Assembly: GCA_002432565.1 (NCBI GenBank)
Contig: DJFP01000065.1
Span: 6,357 to 12,630, forward strand
DNA length: 6,274 nt
Direction: 5' to 3'
From: Flavobacteriales bacterium UBA5869
GTDB lineage: Bacteria; Bacteroidota; Bacteroidia; Flavobacteriales_D; Crocinitomicaceae
The notes beneath the pieces are model-generated. The model did no database searches. It was given only the letters and a program-made list of their open reading frames with translations, and had not been told where the DNA came from. Made by a program: the position numbers and the translations under genes. Positions within the stretch are counted from its first letter, which is position 1. Every line of letters begins with the position of its first letter. This document shows, one piece after another, positions 6,250 through 6,274 of the stretch.

Positions 6250-6257
6250 CAAAGTTA
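6250..6257 (-). promoter_or_regulatory. Bacteroidota -7 promoter element directly before ywbE
   Basis: Read on the - strand this is TAACTTTG, an exact TAnnTTTG match, followed by GACT and the ywbE ATG. Transcription is expected about 4-8 bases after the box, that is, at or next to the start codon. Only 17 bases remain before the window edge, so the -33 element, if present, falls outside. The same spot carries a short inverted repeat (TACGG-N8-CCGTA, 6256-6273). Confidence 0.5.
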
Positions 6258-6274
6258 CGGAGAATCGCCCGTAG

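Overview
The window looks like a chromosomal piece of a Bacteroidota (Bacteroidetes) bacterium, most likely a Flavobacteriales member. The evidence is a secreted leucine-rich-repeat protein that ends in a type IX secretion (T9SS) type A sorting domain, three exact matches to the Bacteroidota -7 promoter element TAnnTTTG just upstream of genes, A-rich rather than strong Shine-Dalgarno start regions, and signal peptides followed by Gln at the mature N-terminus. A Fluviicola/Crocinitomicaceae-like source is a guess.

Region 1 (1-1561, + strand) is a tightly packed row of four small genes, the first cut by the window edge. Gaps are +1, -4 (ATGA overlap) and +5 bases, so they are probably co-transcribed from a promoter outside the window. 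I recognise none of them by name. By sequence they are an unidentified 111-residue C-terminal fragment, a small secreted protein, a two-helix membrane protein and a lipoprotein, so at least three of the four are aimed at the envelope. The secreted one is clearly AT-richer than the rest.

Region 2 (1562-4291) is a 186-base intergenic stretch with a likely promoter, then an 847-residue T9SS cargo protein. It has a signal peptide, about twelve 20-residue LRRs of the bacterial PxLPxxLxxLxxxxNxLxxL kind, an SdrD-B/Cna-B-like beta-sandwich domain, a DUF11/DUF7619-like domain and a C-terminal sorting signal.

Region 3 (4292-6032) has its own promoter and an ALDH7-family aldehyde dehydrogenase (alpha-aminoadipic semialdehyde / piperideine-6-carboxylate dehydrogenase type), with all expected catalytic residues. 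It ends at a perfect 40-base palindrome.

Region 4 (6033-6274, - strand) is a small YwbE-family (DUF2196) gene converging on the same palindrome, which probably acts as a shared two-way terminator. The ywbE promoter lies so close to its ATG that the transcript should be leaderless or nearly so.

The regions do not form one pathway. The dehydrogenase and ywbE are ordinary core genes, while the small-gene cluster and the LRR protein are the accessory, surface-directed part. I do not see a convincing new multi-gene system; the most unusual items are the four-gene envelope cluster and the palindrome.
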